From Burkholderiales bacterium (lineage in GTDB: Bacteria; Pseudomonadota; Gammaproteobacteria; Burkholderiales; SG8-41): 16,982 bases of DNA. This document shows positions 7,169-14,373 of the stretch, piece after piece. Where the stretch lies: the NCBI GenBank assembly GCA_019746155.1, contig JAIESJ010000289.1, positions 1 to 16,982 on the forward strand, written 5' to 3'. A program made the translations under genes and the position numbers. How positions within the stretch are numbered: position 1 is the stretch's first letter; each line of letters begins with the position of its first letter. The notes under the pieces are model-generated. The model did not search any database. It was given only the letters and a program-made list of their open reading frames with translations, and was not told where the DNA came from.

Positions 7169-7327
7169 GGCTTCTCCCGTGCCTGTTCTTCCATGCTCAA
7201 TCCGAGCGGGCCTGTCGCAATATTCCTCCCGTAAGCGAAAGCAAAACGGGAATCGCGCGGTGCGGCAGTATGGCGGCTGATGCAAGGGAAAGGAAAGTTT
7301 CGCCGGTAACCCGTGTTGGAAGCAGGC

Positions 7328-7336
7328 TGCTAAAAT
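7328..7336 (+). promoter_or_regulatory. Extended -10 promoter of tRNA-Leu
   Basis: TGCTAAAAT matches the extended -10 form TGnTATAAT in eight of nine positions (seven of eight if the free position is not counted) and ends 19 bp before the tRNA-Leu 5' end. No good -35 is seen at the usual distance, which is acceptable for extended -10 promoters. The rest of the 187-bp stretch between tRNA-Cys and tRNA-Leu shows nothing I recognise. Confidence 0.45.
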
Positions 7337-7355
7337 GCGGCTGGAAGCAGAGTGC

Positions 7356-7440
7356 GGGCGAGTGGTGGAATGGGTATACACAAGGCACTTAAAATGCCTC
7401 GGCGAAAGCCATGCCGGTTCGAATCCGGTCTCGCCCACCA
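7356..7440 (+). tRNA. tRNA-Leu (anticodon UAA)
   Basis: 85-nt class II tRNA with long variable arm and encoded CCA. The acceptor GGGCGAG pairs with CTCGCCC. The anticodon stem AGGCA/TGCCT encloses the loop CTTAAAA with TAA at 7390-7392. The variable arm is TCGGCGAAAGCCA-like and the T arm is CCGGTTCGAATCCGG. It corresponds in position to leuZ of E. coli, completing the conserved Gly-Cys-Leu trio. Confidence 0.96.
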
Positions 7441-7451
7441 CTGAATTCGCA

Positions 7452-7481
7452 TTGATGCGGTTCAATATTATCGTGTATAAT
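7452..7481 (+). promoter_or_regulatory. Promoter of the DUF1178 gene
   Basis: TTGATG (7452-7457) and a perfect TATAAT (7476-7481) lie 18 bp apart. Transcription would begin near 7487-7490 and give a leader of about 75 nt before the GTG at 7563. A CGCA/TGCG mini-hairpin (7448-7459) overlaps the -35. The leader contains a 16-codon reading frame (7491-7541). Confidence 0.6.
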
Positions 7482-7562
7482 CAGTCTATTATGGAACACA
7501 AGCTTAAGCCTGGAACGGAAAGGGACGTTAACCGGTACTGAGCAAAGCGAGCGGAAATTACC

Positions 7563-8018
7563 GTGATTGTTTTTGAACTGGGTTGTGAAAACCATCATCG
7601 CTTCGAGGGCTGGTTCGCCTCGAGCGAGGATTTTGAGCGTCAACTCAACGATAAATTGTTGACCTGCCCGCTGTGCGGCAACGGCAAGGTCACGCGCCTG
7701 CCGCATGCATCCTATGTCAACACCGTCGGCGACGGACGCGCAGCAAACGCCCGTCGAAAATCCGATGCGGGCGCGCCGCAGCAATACGCGAACCTCGGCA
7801 GCGAAATACTTGCCAGGCTGATTGACCACGTCATCGAAACCACCGAGGATGTCGGCCGCGCATTTCCGGAGGAAGCGCGCAAAATCCATTACCAGGAAGC
7901 ACCGGAACGCCATATTCGCGGCACCGCCTCTCCCCGGGAGGTCGAAGCGCTCAAGGAGGAGGGGATAGATGTCGTCGCGCTGCCCATTCCTCCGCACCGC
8001 CTGAGCAGACCCCACTGA
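7563..8018 (+). CDS. DUF1178 family protein
   Basis: Small cytoplasmic protein of 151 residues of the conserved, uncharacterised DUF1178 family, common in alpha- and betaproteobacteria. The N-terminus IVFELGCENHHRFEGWF carries C8 and His11/12, and CPLCG follows with C35 and C38. Together they look like a zinc-ribbon-type metal site, known as a feature of the family but without assigned function. The middle (about 55-75) is low complexity, and the C-terminal half contains an acidic helix (LARLIDHVIETTEDVGRAF) and RHIRGTASPREVEALKEEGI, the most conserved family stretch. Start is GTG at 7563, chosen from family similarity; the ribosome site is weak. It has its own promoter upstream. Confidence 0.85.
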   Translation: MIVFELGCENHHRFEGWFASSEDFERQLNDKLLTCPLCGNGKVTRLPHASYVNTVGDGRAANARRKSDAGAPQQYANLGSEILARLIDHVIETTEDVGRAFPEEARKIHYQEAPERHIRGTASPREVEALKEEGIDVVALPIPPHRLSRPH

Positions 8019-8036
8019 CCCTCGGTCTTGCGGCAT

Positions 8037-8050
8037 TTGATTTGCGTCAA
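8037..8050 (+). promoter_or_regulatory. FNR/ANR-type binding site
   Basis: TTGATTTGCGTCAA matches the FNR consensus TTGATnnnnATCAA in nine of ten fixed positions. Its centre (8043.5) lies about 41.5 bp before the transcription start expected from the -10 element TATCCT (8072-8077). This is the standard geometry of an FNR-activated (class II) promoter, here facing the universal stress protein gene. Binding itself is inferred. Confidence 0.7.
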
Positions 8051-8071
8051 TTTCCAACCCTCGTGCAGTGA

Positions 8072-8077
8072 TATCCT
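8072..8077 (+). promoter_or_regulatory. -10 element of the usp promoter
   Basis: TATCCT matches TATAAT in four of six. No sigma-70 -35 hexamer is present; the FNR-type box takes its place, as expected for an activator-dependent promoter. Confidence 0.45.
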
Positions 8078-8109
8078 GTGCGGGTGGTGGTAGCTCGACA
8101 TTTCATTAT

Positions 8110-8115
8110 GGGGAG
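8110..8115 (+). promoter_or_regulatory. Ribosome binding site of usp
   Basis: GGGGAG lies 5 bases before the ATG at 8121 and fixes this start. Confidence 0.6.
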
Positions 8116-8120
8116 ATATC

Positions 8121-8567
8121 ATGTTCAAGCATATCCTGTTGCCGACAGACGGCTCAAAGCTTTCCGATCGGGCCGTAAAGCGCGGCCTCGCGTTTGCCAA
8201 GTCGATCAAGGCCAAGGTCACGGCCATCCACGTTGTTCCGGAATTCCAGATGGTCGCCGACGAAGGCTTTGTTGCGCCGATGAGCGCCCAGTTCAAGCAA
8301 CGCTTCGAGGAAGAAGCCAGGGTCCGCGCCAAGAAAGTGCTCGATAAGGCCGAAAAAATGGCGCAAACGGCAGGCGTCGCCTACAGCGGCGTAATCGTCA
8401 ACAGCGATTTTCCCTATCAGCAGATCATACACACCGCTCAGAAGCGCAAGTGCGACCTGATCATGATGGCTTCGCACGGCCGCCACGGCCTGTCGGGTCT
8501 GCTGCTCGGCAGTGAAACCGCGAAGGTGCTTACGCATTCCAAGATCCCGGTGCTGGTCGTGCGTTAA
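8121..8567 (+). CDS. Universal stress protein (UspA family)
   Basis: Single-domain universal stress protein of 148 residues. It begins MFKHILLPTDGSKLSDRA, with the family's first strand and Asp10. The C-terminus has MMASHGRHGLSGLLLGSETAKVL, corresponding to the nucleotide-binding motif G-x2-G-x9-G-S with Ala117 at the first glycine, then G120 and G130-S131. It probably binds ATP, although the Gly-to-Ala change makes this less certain. Such proteins aid survival under starvation, oxygen limitation or redox stress. The FNR-type site in front predicts induction when oxygen falls, as known for several Usp genes of pseudomonads under Anr. The next gene follows after 32 bp and may be co-transcribed. 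Confidence 0.92.
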   Translation: MFKHILLPTDGSKLSDRAVKRGLAFAKSIKAKVTAIHVVPEFQMVADEGFVAPMSAQFKQRFEEEARVRAKKVLDKAEKMAQTAGVAYSGVIVNSDFPYQQIIHTAQKRKCDLIMMASHGRHGLSGLLLGSETAKVLTHSKIPVLVVR

Positions 8568-8599
8568 TACCGCCCAACACATCGGTTGAGAACGGCGGG

Positions 8600-10510
8600 A
8601 TGACGAACGCACCGGTCGAGTCCCTGATCAGTGCGGCCATCGCGTTCCTCGGGCGCTACCCGCCGTTCGACACCATGGAACGCGCAGCGCTGCAGTTCCT
8701 GGCGGCGCGCCTGAGCCTCGGCTATCACCCCAAAGGCACCGCGATACTCCTGCCCGATCACGGCGAGCCGCAGGCTTTCTTCATCATTCAGCGCGGCGTG
8801 GTGCAGCTTGTCCAGGCCGGCGCTTATCAGGCGACGGGCAGCCCGGCGCTGACCATGGAGCCGGGAGAATGTTTTTCCATCGGCGCGTTGATGGAAAAAC
8901 GCCCGGTGACCGTACCTTATGTTGCCGCCGAGGACACTTTCTGTTATCAGCTTCCCGCAGCGGATTTTCGCGAACTGCTGCACCGCAGTCCGCGTTTTCA
9001 GGATTTCGCCACCGGCTATCTGACCAGCCTGCTGCGCGAATCACGGCGGCTGCTCAAGATACATTTTTCGAGCGCTGCCAGCGAGCAGCAGGCGATGAAC
9101 CGCACGCTGCGTTCGCTCATCCGGCGCCCGCCGGTAAATTGCATGCCCGAGACCCCGATCGGCGAGGCACTGCGTAGCATGCACCGGGAGAAGGTCGGGT
9201 CGATCATCAGCGTTTCGCCGCAGGGCGCGCCGCTCGGCATCCTCACCCGTCACGACGTGCTCGACCGCGTGGCGCTGGCGCAATGCGATCTGGCGCGGCC
9301 AATTGCTTCCATCATGACGCCGGATCCGGTCACCTTGCAGGCCGAAGCCAGCGCCTACGAAGCGGCGCTCGTCATGGCGCGCCACGGCGTCCGGCACATC
9401 CCGGTGGTGGATGGGGGGAAGCTGATCGGGGTCATCACCGAACGCGATTTGTTCGCGCTGCAGCGCGTGAGCATGCGCCAGATCAACAGGACCATCGCTG
9501 ATGCGGACAGCCTCGACAAGCTGCGGCAGGCCGCGCGCGACATCCGGCAGTTCGCCCGCAATCTCCTGGAAAACGGCGTCGCCGCCGAGCAGCTGACGCT
9601 GATCATTTCGACGCTTAACGATGCGCTGACCCAGCGCATTATCGAACTTGAAAAAGCGCGCCATGCGCTCACCGGCATCGACTGGTGCTGGCTCGCGTTC
9701 GGCAGCGAAGGCCGTTACGAGCAGACCATCAGTACGGATCAGGATAATGGATTGATTTTTGTGGATAATCTTTGCCGCCCGAGAGGGGAGGCGCGGGCGC
9801 TGCTGCTGCCGTTTGCGCAGGCAGTCAACCGCACGCTGGATGCCTGCGGTTTCCCCTTGTGTAAGGGCAACATCATGGCGGGCAATCCGCGCTGGTGTCT
9901 GAGTCTGGCGGAATGGCGGGAACAATTCGCGATTTGGGTCGGGGATACCGAACCCGAGGCCTTGATGAACGCCGCCATTTTTTTCGATATCAGGCCGCTC
10001 TGCGGCAAGCACGAACTGGCTGAAGCGCTGCGCGAGACGCTGCGCGCCCTGACCAAAAACAACGAACGTTTTCTGAGGCAGATGGCCCAAGAGGCGCTGC
10101 AAGCCAGGCCGCCGCTGGGATTGCTGCGCGACTTCGTGACCGAAGACAGCGGGGAATTCCGCAACACCCTGGATCTCAAGAAGTCCGGCGCCAGGCTGTT
10201 CGTCGATGCCGCGCGCGTGTTCGGCCTGGCGGCGGGCATTTCCCAGACCAGCACCGCGCAGCGTTTGCGCGAAGCCGGTGCCATGCTCAGGATGAGCGAG
10301 GATGAAATCTCCGCCGCGGTCGAGGCTTTTTTCTTCATTCAGCTGCTGCGCCTGCGCGAGCAGATCACGCAAGACCCGCAACAACCGCAGGAAGCCCGCA
10401 ACCGCATCGATCCCGGCCAGCTCAATGAAGTCGACCGTCTTGTTCTCAAGGAGTGCTTTCGCCAGGCGCGCAAGCTGCAGACCCGGCTCGCGCTCGACTA
10501 CCAGTTATGA
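8600..10510 (+). CDS. cNMP-binding/CBS/DUF294 nucleotidyltransferase
   Basis: 636-residue cytoplasmic signalling protein with four parts. Residues about 20-150 are a cyclic-nucleotide-binding-like beta barrel (FFIIQRGVVQLV..LTMEPGECFSIGALM). Residues about 175-295 are a CBS pair (INRT-terminated; SIISVSPQGAPLGILTRHDVL and HIPVVDGGKLIGVITERDL), a likely adenine-nucleotide sensor. Residues about 330-470 are the DUF294 nucleotidyltransferase with FGSEGRYEQTISTDQDNG (G368-G384) and putative metal ligands D380 and D382, as in GlnD-like transferases. The remainder is the DUF294 C-terminal helical domain. The target is unknown; relatives often sit beside acetate or lactate transport genes and acyl-CoA synthetases. 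The start at 8600 has only a weak ribosome site. The stop overlaps the exonuclease start (ATGA). Confidence 0.9.
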   Translation: MTNAPVESLISAAIAFLGRYPPFDTMERAALQFLAARLSLGYHPKGTAILLPDHGEPQAFFIIQRGVVQLVQAGAYQATGSPALTMEPGECFSIGALMEKRPVTVPYVAAEDTFCYQLPAADFRELLHRSPRFQDFATGYLTSLLRESRRLLKIHFSSAASEQQAMNRTLRSLIRRPPVNCMPETPIGEALRSMHREKVGSIISVSPQGAPLGILTRHDVLDRVALAQCDLARPIASIMTPDPVTLQAEASAYEAALVMARHGVRHIPVVDGGKLIGVITERDLFALQRVSMRQINRTIADADSLDKLRQAARDIRQFARNLLENGVAAEQLTLIISTLNDALTQRIIELEKARHALTGIDWCWLAFGSEGRYEQTISTDQDNGLIFVDNLCRPRGEARALLLPFAQAVNRTLDACGFPLCKGNIMAGNPRWCLSLAEWREQFAIWVGDTEPEALMNAAIFFDIRPLCGKHELAEALRETLRALTKNNERFLRQMAQEALQARPPLGLLRDFVTEDSGEFRNTLDLKKSGARLFVDAARVFGLAAGISQTSTAQRLREAGAMLRMSEDEISAAVEAFFFIQLLRLREQITQDPQQPQEARNRIDPGQLNEVDRLVLKECFRQARKLQTRLALDYQL

Positions 10511-11208
10511 ACTGGCTCGCGCGCCTGCTGCATACTGCGCCTGGACTTAGCGCCAGAAACAGCCGCGCGCTAAACGCTTATCGTGCATTGCCGGGGCCGG
10601 ATCTCAATCAGGCACTGCAGGCAACGCGCTGCGTCGTCGTGGATGTGGAAACCAGCGGACTCGACCCGTTCAGGGACAGTCTGATATCGATCGGCGCGGT
10701 GGCGATCAGCGCAGGACTCATCCGCTTCGAGCATAGTTTCGAGGTGGTGCTGCGCCAGCGGGCGCCGAGCGACCACGGCAACATCCTGGTGCACGGCATC
10801 GGCGGCACGACCCAGGTGTCGGGAACAGACCCCGCGGACGGGCTGATCGATTTCCTGGGTTTCACCGGCAAAGCGCCGTTGATCGGATTCCATTCCGACT
10901 TCGACCGCGTAATCATTGCGCGCGCTGTCCGCGAGGTGCTCGGCAGCGACCTGGTCAATGTCTGGCTGGATCTGGCGGTGCTGGCGCCGGCGCTGTTTGC
11001 CGAGCACATGCAGACCGCCCATACCCTCGACGACTGGATGCAGGTGTTCGGCATACCCAGTTATGCGCGGCACGACGCAGTGGCCGACGCGCTTGCTACC
11101 GCCCAGCTGTTCCAGATCATCGTGGCGCAAGCGCAGCGGCAGGGCATGCAAAGCTGCGCCGACCTGATCAAACTCGAAAAAGGCCGGCGCTGGCTGGGCG
11201 CGCGCTGA
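10507..11208 (+). CDS. DnaQ-like DEDDh 3'-5' exonuclease
   Basis: 233-residue exonuclease of the DnaQ/RNase T superfamily. The three Exo motifs are visible: VVDVETSGLDP with D46 and E48, LIGFHSDFD at 126-133 with D131 or D133, and RHDAVADA at 188-195 with H189 and D194, giving the DEDDh set. The N-terminal 40 residues are a helical extension. It is not the replicative proofreading subunit: it lacks that family's C-terminal polymerase-binding tail and is coupled by ATGA to the DUF294 gene. This pairing recurs in many proteobacteria and suggests joint function in nucleotide signalling or turnover, which is inference. An upstream in-frame ATG at 10453 lies inside the DUF294 gene and is less likely. 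Confidence 0.9.
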   Translation: MNWLARLLHTAPGLSARNSRALNAYRALPGPDLNQALQATRCVVVDVETSGLDPFRDSLISIGAVAISAGLIRFEHSFEVVLRQRAPSDHGNILVHGIGGTTQVSGTDPADGLIDFLGFTGKAPLIGFHSDFDRVIIARAVREVLGSDLVNVWLDLAVLAPALFAEHMQTAHTLDDWMQVFGIPSYARHDAVADALATAQLFQIIVAQAQRQGMQSCADLIKLEKGRRWLGAR

Positions 11209-11211
11209 TCA

Positions 11212-12174
11212 CTATCTGGGCTTGTAGCCCTTTTCGGCGAAGAACCTGAGCGCCCCGGGATGGAACGGTATCGGAGAGGCGCCGCTGAACTGGTTTTCGA
11301 ACGACATGTAGACCGTGTCCTTGGCCACCAGCATCAGGTCGGGCTTTTTCTCGAACAGTGTCTTGACCATGTCGTAGGCGACCTGGTCGCTCATCTTGTC
11401 GTTAGTCAGCAGCACTGCCCACACATCCACGGTAGCAGCATCCTTGTCCTGGCCGGGATAGGTTTTTGCCGGCAGCATGCCCTTGATATAGAGCGGGCCG
11501 AATTTCTTGTTCATCGCCGTTACGGCGTCGCTGTGGTCGATAAGCTTGATGCGGATGCCCGGCGTGGCGCCGAGATCGGTCACCGCCGGGATGGGGACGG
11601 CGGCATTGTGGATAAAGGCGTCGATCTTGCGGTCCTTCAACGCGTTGACGGCTTCCGCCACGCTCAGGCGCTCCTTGACGATGTCCTTGTCGGGATCGAT
11701 GCCGTAGGCCTCCAGCACGCGCAGCGCGATGATCTCGGAGCCGCTGCCGGGCGAGCCGACGGATACGCGCTTGCCCTTGAGGTCGGACATTTTTTCGATG
11801 CCTTTGCCTTCCAGCGTCACCACATGATTTTTCTGGGGATAGAATACCGCGAGCGTGCGCAACGCCACCTTTTCCCTGAACTTGCCCTGTCCCTGATAGG
11901 CGTCCCAGGCGGCGTCGGTCATCGAAAACCCGAGATCCGATTTGCCTGTGGAAAGCAGCTTGATGTTGTCGACCGAACCGCCGGTGACTTCGGCGGTGGC
12001 CTGCACGTTGGGCAAGGTTTTCGAAAGGATATTGGCCATGGCGCCGCCGAGCGGATACCACACGCCACCGGTGCCGCCGGTGCCGATCGAAAGCCTCAGT
12101 TCATTTTGCTGCGCCAGTGCGGCGCTGAACGAGAACGCAAGCCACATCAATCCGGTATACATGATTTTTTTCAT
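11212..12174 (-). CDS. TAXI-family TRAP transporter substrate-binding protein
   Basis: Periplasmic receptor of a TRAP transporter of the TAXI type, which passes organic acids or amino acids such as glutamate to a DctM-like permease driven by a sodium or proton gradient. The 320-residue product has a Sec signal peptide (MKKIMYTGLMWLAFSFSAALA, likely cut after A21), the family N-terminus LSIGTGGTGGVWYPLGGAMA (28-47), TGGSVDNIKLL, LKGKRVSVGSPGSGSEI and DAFIHNAAVP. ATG at 12174 is fixed by AAAGGAGGA six bases upstream. It is convergent with the exonuclease (3 bp between stops). No TRAP membrane subunit is present in the window, so the permease must be elsewhere or absent. The substrate is not predictable. 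Confidence 0.92.
   Translation of the reverse strand: MKKIMYTGLMWLAFSFSAALAQQNELRLSIGTGGTGGVWYPLGGAMANILSKTLPNVQATAEVTGGSVDNIKLLSTGKSDLGFSMTDAAWDAYQGQGKFREKVALRTLAVFYPQKNHVVTLEGKGIEKMSDLKGKRVSVGSPGSGSEIIALRVLEAYGIDPDKDIVKERLSVAEAVNALKDRKIDAFIHNAAVPIPAVTDLGATPGIRIKLIDHSDAVTAMNKKFGPLYIKGMLPAKTYPGQDKDAATVDVWAVLLTNDKMSDQVAYDMVKTLFEKKPDLMLVAKDTVYMSFENQFSGASPIPFHPGALRFFAEKGYKPR
11218..11234 (+). terminator. Weak intrinsic terminator candidate
   Basis: GGGCT and AGCCC form a 5-bp stem around TGT, followed by TTTT, 10 bp after the exonuclease stop. It lies within the last codons of the oppositely oriented TAXI gene. Short stem and short T run keep the call tentative. Confidence 0.35.
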
Positions 12175-12180
12175 CGGATG

Positions 12181-12189
12181 TCCTCCTTT
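12181..12189 (-). promoter_or_regulatory. Ribosome binding site of the TAXI gene
   Basis: On the minus strand, AAAGGAGGA lies 6 bases before the ATG at 12174, a near-perfect anti-16S match. Confidence 0.75.
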
Positions 12190-12210
12190 ATGGTGTAATT
12201 CAATTCAAGT

Positions 12211-12248
12211 CCTGCCACAGAATACTGACACAAGGGCAGGCGCCCTGC
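12211..12248. promoter_or_regulatory. Inverted repeats in the divergent intergenic region
   Basis: The 90-bp space between the divergent TAXI and acyl-CoA synthetase starts contains CCTGCC (12211-12216) facing GGCAGG (12235-12240), and a tighter palindrome GCAGG-CGC-CCTGC (12236-12248). These could be an operator for both genes. I see no convincing promoter hexamers for either direction. Confidence 0.3.
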
Positions 12249-12264
12249 AATTTTCACCATATAG

Positions 12265-14358
12265 ATGACAATGAACGGCTTACAGGCTTTACTCAATCCC
12301 AAATCGATCGCCATTCTCGGCGCTTCCGCCGACTTCGCCAAAGTCAACGGCCGCACCCTCAAGTACTTGCTCGAAAAGGGCTACGCCGGCAGGATTTTCC
12401 CGGTGAATCCGAAATATGAAACGATCGGCGCGCTCAAATGCTATCCGAGCATCGCCGCCGTTCCCGGGCCCGTCGATCTGGCGGTCGTCGCGCTGCCCGC
12501 CAAATTCGTCGCCGGCGCCTTGCGTGATCTCGGACGGCACGGCGTGAAATCGGCAGTGGTCTTCAGCTCCGGCTTCGCCGAAACTGGCGCCGCGGGCCGC
12601 GCACTGGAAAACGAGGCGGTGACCGCCGCGCGCGAGTCGGGCCTGCGCTTGTGCGGCCCCAATTGTCTCGGCCTCATCAACGCTTTCGACCAGGTCATCG
12701 CCACCTTCGGCCAGTTCGCCGACGGCGACACGCCGCCCGGACCGGTCGGCTTCGTCACCCAGTCGGGCGCGTTCGGCACAGCCATCGCGGCGCTGGCGCG
12801 GCGCCGCGGTCTGGGACTGGGTTATTTCGTCAATACCGGCAACGAAGGCGACGTCGATTTCGTGCAGGTGATGCGCGCGGTGCTGGACGATCCGCGCATC
12901 AGGGTCGGCGCTGGCTATATCGAGGGGCTCAAGAACGGGCCGGGGCTGGTTGAACTTGCCGAATTCGCGTTGCACCAGGCAAAACCGCTCGTGCTGACCA
13001 AGGTCGGTAAAACCGGCGCCGGCGAGCGTGCCGCGGCTTCGCACACCGGCGCGCTGGCCGGAGCAGACAATGTGTTTGACGGCGTGATCCGGGGCCATGG
13101 CATCATTCGCGCCCGCAACGAGGAGCACATGCTCGACATGGTCGAGGTGTTCTCCGCCTGCAAACTGCCCGAAGGCAGCGGGCTCGGCATCGTTACGCAA
13201 TCCGGCGGCGCGGGCGTGCTGATGGCCGACCGCGCTGAGGAACTGGGTTTGAAAGTGCCGGTGTTGGGCGCTTCCACGCAACTGGCGCTGCAGCAAGTGA
13301 TTCCGGGGTTCGGCGCCGCCGCCAATCCGGTCGATGTCACCGGCCAGTTCGTCGCCGAGCCGGCGTTGCTGCGCGAAGCCGTGCGCATCGTGCTGTCCGA
13401 TCCCCAAGTGCATATCGGCATTGTATGGCTGCAATTGATGGATGCGTATGTTGATGTTTTAATTGATATTTTTGAGGAAGTTCGAAGCGGCGCGACCAAG
13501 CCGTTCGTGGTGAGCTGGGTAGCGGCGCCGGAGCAAGCACTACAGGCGTTGCGCAGCCGCGGCATCGCGGTGCTGCGCGGCGCGGAACCGGCGGTGGATG
13601 CGGTGGCGGCTCTGGTGGGATACGCCGAGGCGCGCCGCCACTGGCTGGCGGACAAAGCGGCACGAGGGCCATTGCAACTGCCCAGGCTAGCTCTGCCGGG
13701 AGTTGCCGGCCCGGTGGCGAGCCTGGCTGCGCAACAACTGCTGAACACGTGCGGGATTGCAACCGCCCCTGCGGAACTGGCGCAGACCGCCGAAGCCGCC
13801 GTTGTCGCCGCGGAGAGGCTGGGCTACCCGGTGGCGCTCAAGATCGAGTCCCCGGACATCCTGCACAAGACCGAGGCGCAGGGCGTGCGGCTCGGTCTCA
13901 GGGACGAAGCTGCGGTGAGGGCAGCGTTCAAGACGGTCATGGACAACGCGCGGCGCTACAAGCCCGAGGCAAAGCTGGAAGGCGTGATCGTGCAGGCGAT
14001 GGCGCTGGGCGATGTGGAACTGGTCATCGGGCTTGAGAACGACCCGGTGTTCGGCGTGGTGGTAATGGTGGGCCTGGGCGGCATCCACATCGAAGTACTG
14101 AAAGACGTGAGTTTCAGGGAGGCGCCGGTGACACCGGCGGAGGCGGGCAGGATGCTCGACGAACTCAAGGGCAACGCAATCCTTGACGGGGTGCGCGGCA
14201 GACCATCGGTCAATCGCGAGGCGCTGACACAGATGATCAGCGCGGTATCGAAATTCGGCGCTGCAGCAGGCGGACGGCTGCAGGAACTCGACCTCAACCC
14301 GGTGCTGGCCGGAGCCGATACCGTCACCGCTGTCGATTGGCTGGTCGTGCTCAATTAA
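12265..14358 (+). CDS. NDP-forming acyl-CoA synthetase (acetate-CoA ligase family)
   Basis: 697-residue single-chain enzyme that makes or uses acyl-CoA with ADP/ATP and phosphate through a phosphohistidine. Domain order is CoA-binding Rossmann (about 8-130: PKSIAILGAS, GPNCLGL at 131-137), succinyl-CoA-ligase-like domains (about 150-470) with the catalytic His260 in AASHTGALAGAD, and a C-terminal ATP-grasp domain (about 485-695: YPVALKIESPDILHKTEAQGV, VMVGLGGIHIEVLKDVSFREAP, ELDLNPVL). All expected parts are present. The substrate could be acetate, propionate, a dicarboxylate or an aromatic acid; sequence alone does not decide. Two starts are possible, ATG 12265 or 12271, both without a clear ribosome site. 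A short AT-rich patch lies near 13440-13490. The threonine ammonia-lyase follows after 15 bp. Confidence 0.9.
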   Translation: MTMNGLQALLNPKSIAILGASADFAKVNGRTLKYLLEKGYAGRIFPVNPKYETIGALKCYPSIAAVPGPVDLAVVALPAKFVAGALRDLGRHGVKSAVVFSSGFAETGAAGRALENEAVTAARESGLRLCGPNCLGLINAFDQVIATFGQFADGDTPPGPVGFVTQSGAFGTAIAALARRRGLGLGYFVNTGNEGDVDFVQVMRAVLDDPRIRVGAGYIEGLKNGPGLVELAEFALHQAKPLVLTKVGKTGAGERAAASHTGALAGADNVFDGVIRGHGIIRARNEEHMLDMVEVFSACKLPEGSGLGIVTQSGGAGVLMADRAEELGLKVPVLGASTQLALQQVIPGFGAAANPVDVTGQFVAEPALLREAVRIVLSDPQVHIGIVWLQLMDAYVDVLIDIFEEVRSGATKPFVVSWVAAPEQALQALRSRGIAVLRGAEPAVDAVAALVGYAEARRHWLADKAARGPLQLPRLALPGVAGPVASLAAQQLLNTCGIATAPAELAQTAEAAVVAAERLGYPVALKIESPDILHKTEAQGVRLGLRDEAAVRAAFKTVMDNARRYKPEAKLEGVIVQAMALGDVELVIGLENDPVFGVVVMVGLGGIHIEVLKDVSFREAPVTPAEAGRMLDELKGNAILDGVRGRPSVNREALTQMISAVSKFGAAAGGRLQELDLNPVLAGADTVTAVDWLVVLN

Positions 14359-14373
14359 GTTATCGTCCTGATC

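Noticed and set aside
7087..7392. Short frames covering the tRNA-Cys and tRNA-Leu genes on both strands.
   Set aside because: They translate structured tRNA sequence and are not protein genes.
8571..8599. CCGCC and GGCGG between usp and the DUF294 gene as a terminator.
   Set aside because: The loop would be about 20 nt and no T run follows; it does not argue against co-transcription.
9041..10384. Minus-strand frame of about 450 codons opposite the DUF294 gene.
   Set aside because: It is antisense to a recognised multi-domain gene, without domain signatures or a credible ribosome site.
12289..13434. Minus-strand frame of about 380 codons opposite the acyl-CoA synthetase.
   Set aside because: Same reason: a GC-driven shadow frame with atypical composition.
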